Shown here in pieces: positions 63,118 through 64,000 of a stretch of 64,000 nucleotides of DNA. Source of the stretch: Clostridiales bacterium. Its GTDB lineage: Bacteria > Bacillota > Clostridia > Christensenellales > Aristaeellaceae. Both the position numbers and the translations under genes were made by a program. The notes under the pieces are model-generated. The model was not told where the DNA came from and did no database searches. It saw nothing but the letters and a program-made list of their open reading frames with translations. The DNA lies in the NCBI GenBank assembly GCA_015056145.1, contig SVGY01000001.1, positions 248,001 through 312,000 on the forward strand. The letters run 5' to 3'. Positions within the stretch are counted from its first letter, which is position 1. Every line of letters starts with the position of its first letter.

Positions 63118-63133
63118 ATGGCAACTTATCTGA
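63065..63133 (+). other. Possible short leader peptide frame overlapping the murA start
   Basis: An ATG at 63065, with GGAGGG six bases upstream, opens a 22-codon frame (MLSGLMFLCSLPFGRNALWQ...) that ends at 63133, inside murA. It could couple translation to murA. The short, hydrophobic peptide is not recognisable. Confidence 0.35.
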
Positions 63134-64000
63134 TCCGACACACGCCTGTTCTGAGTGGCGAGGTGGAGCTGTGCACTGCGAAAAATGCAGTGCTTCCTCT
63201 GCTGGCAGCAGGGCTGCTTACCCAGGAGCCGCTGGTGATCAAGGCCGTACCGCAGATCACGGATGTGGAAATTCTTCTTACGATCCTAAGGGATTGCGGG
63301 GCAGAGGTGGTACGAAACGGCGGCGACGTTTCCGTGTGTGCGCTGCATCCGCAGAGCCCTCGCCATGACGAAAACATGCGCAGGCTGCGGGCAAGCATCC
63401 TTATTCTGGGCCCGATTCTGGCTCGCAGTGGCAGTGCGTGCGTGGGTTTGCCAGGAGGCTGCGCCATTGGCCAAAGGCCCATTGATCTGCACCTGAAAGG
63501 GCTGCAGGCGTTGGGAGCACAAATTTGGCCCGTAGGTGGCAAAAGGCAACTATCCGGACAGCTGACCGGGGCTCACATCTATCTGGATCTGCCCAGCGTA
63601 GGAGCGACGGAAAACCTGATGATGGCTTCGGCGCTGGCCAAAGGCATCACCGTGCTGGAAAATGCTGCCAAAGAGCCGGAAATCGTGGATCTTGCCCAGT
63701 GCCTTAATCAGATGGGCGCAAACATCAGCGGCGCAGGAACTGCCACCATCACCATTATCGGGGTGGAGAGGCTGCATGGTACGGTGTTCCAGCCCATTCC
63801 TGACCGCATTGAAGCAGGCACACTGCTTTGCGCCGCAGCCATCACTGAAGGCAGTGTGCTCATACGGGGTGCCAGCGGCGAACATCTGCGCTCCCTGCTT
63901 TTCAAGCTGGCAGAAACTGGTGTGGGGATCCGGGAAACCCATGTGGGAATCCGTCTGGGCGGCTCTGCAGCAACACCTTTTGACGTACGCACTTTAGCTT
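63118..64000 (+). CDS. murA: UDP-N-acetylglucosamine 1-carboxyvinyltransferase (3' end missing)
   Basis: The frame from ATG 63118 stays open to the end of the window (294 codons), so the last third is missing. MurA makes the first committed step of peptidoglycan synthesis by adding enolpyruvate to UDP-GlcNAc. Visible motifs: CTAKNAVLPLLAAGLLT (substrate Lys-Asn), LRASILILGPILAR, the catalytic Cys in LPGGCAIGQRPIDLH, LPSVGATENLMMAS, KEPEIVDLAQCLNQMGA and PDRIEAGTLLCAAA. GGGAGG lies nine bases before ATG. The sequence is somewhat divergent (TAKNA for GAKNA), so a second MurA elsewhere is possible. Confidence 0.92.
   Translation, partial: MATYLIRHTPVLSGEVELCTAKNAVLPLLAAGLLTQEPLVIKAVPQITDVEILLTILRDCGAEVVRNGGDVSVCALHPQSPRHDENMRRLRASILILGPILARSGSACVGLPGGCAIGQRPIDLHLKGLQALGAQIWPVGGKRQLSGQLTGAHIYLDLPSVGATENLMMASALAKGITVLENAAKEPEIVDLAQCLNQMGANISGAGTATITIIGVERLHGTVFQPIPDRIEAGTLLCAAAITEGSVLIRGASGEHLRSLLFKLAETGVGIRETHVGIRLGGSAATPFDVRTLA

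Noticed and set aside
1..64000. tRNA or rRNA genes, CRISPR arrays, phage or IS elements
   Set aside because: I found no cloverleaf with a GGTTCRA arm, no regularly spaced repeats, and no transposase, integrase or phage structural gene.

Overview
The window reads as a chromosomal segment of an anaerobic, gut- or rumen-type member of the Clostridia (Firmicutes). Evidence: AGGAGG-type ribosome binding sites, sigma-A promoters often with extended -10 (TGn) elements, Gram-positive gene orders (yicC-remA-gmk-rpoZ-coaBC, rpsB-tsf, type 1B pyrD with pyrK), a BofC-like protein and a DUF421/DUF4363 pair typical of spore-formers, and plant-polysaccharide enzymes (GH94 cellobiose phosphorylase, GH10 xylanase). 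Base composition looks moderately GC-rich. A Christensenellales or Oscillospirales relative is plausible but unproven. I see no tRNA, rRNA, CRISPR array, prophage or intact insertion sequence.

Layout. 1-2448: end of a YprB-like nuclease gene, a TPR protein, and an XRE-cupin regulator. 2499-6493: the polyamine ABC transporter potABCD. 6565-8183 (minus): YitT and an XRE/S24-like regulator, divergent from a NifU-like scaffold and GGGtGRT protein pair (8404-10122). 10384-12332: four small related membrane proteins, two with zinc ribbons. 12465-17373: a secreted unknown, a GNAT acetyltransferase, a DMT exporter, a GDPD phosphodiesterase and an MFS transporter. 17549-20771: the yicC-remA-gmk-rpoZ-coaBC housekeeping cluster. 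21022-24181 (minus): a UDG-like protein and a flavin-based electron-transfer module (ApbE, FMN-binding protein, Gx transporter family protein, NusG-II protein). 24312-27543: cellobiose phosphorylase and a methyltransferase. 27613-37999 (minus): one compact operon with all UMP biosynthesis genes, pyrC-carA-carB-pyrK-pyrD-pyrF-(GyrI-like)-pyrE-pyrB-pyrI. 38120-45042 (minus): GNAT, xylanase, TrmH-type methyltransferase, argS, a MATE exporter and pyrH. 45206-46925 (minus): rpsB-tsf. 47179-51404: DUF1461, tsaD, an NlpC/P60-like protein, a BofC-like protein, DUF421 and DUF4363. 51405-53817 (minus): a SanA-like protein and an anti-sigma/ECF sigma pair. 54057-54608 (minus): a roughly 207-nt structured RNA leading into a zinc-ribbon gene. 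The rest holds a secreted Ig-like protein, prfB, secA, a MerR regulator, uvrB and a truncated murA.

Most notable observations. (1) CarA, the glutaminase subunit of carbamoyl-phosphate synthetase, has Asp where the catalytic nucleophile Cys should be and Tyr where the following His should be, so it looks glutaminase-dead; the operon may run on free ammonia. (2) A strong promoter at 54580-54608 starts transcription exactly at the 5' strand of a 10-bp helix that closes a roughly 207-nt RNA; its size and form resemble the raiA-motif class. (3) The NifU-like/GGGtGRT pair of unknown function faces an S24-type regulator across a clean divergent operator region. (4) Several candidate operators and leaders are visible: pot, cbp, pyr, the MerR promoter, rpsB and xylanase.
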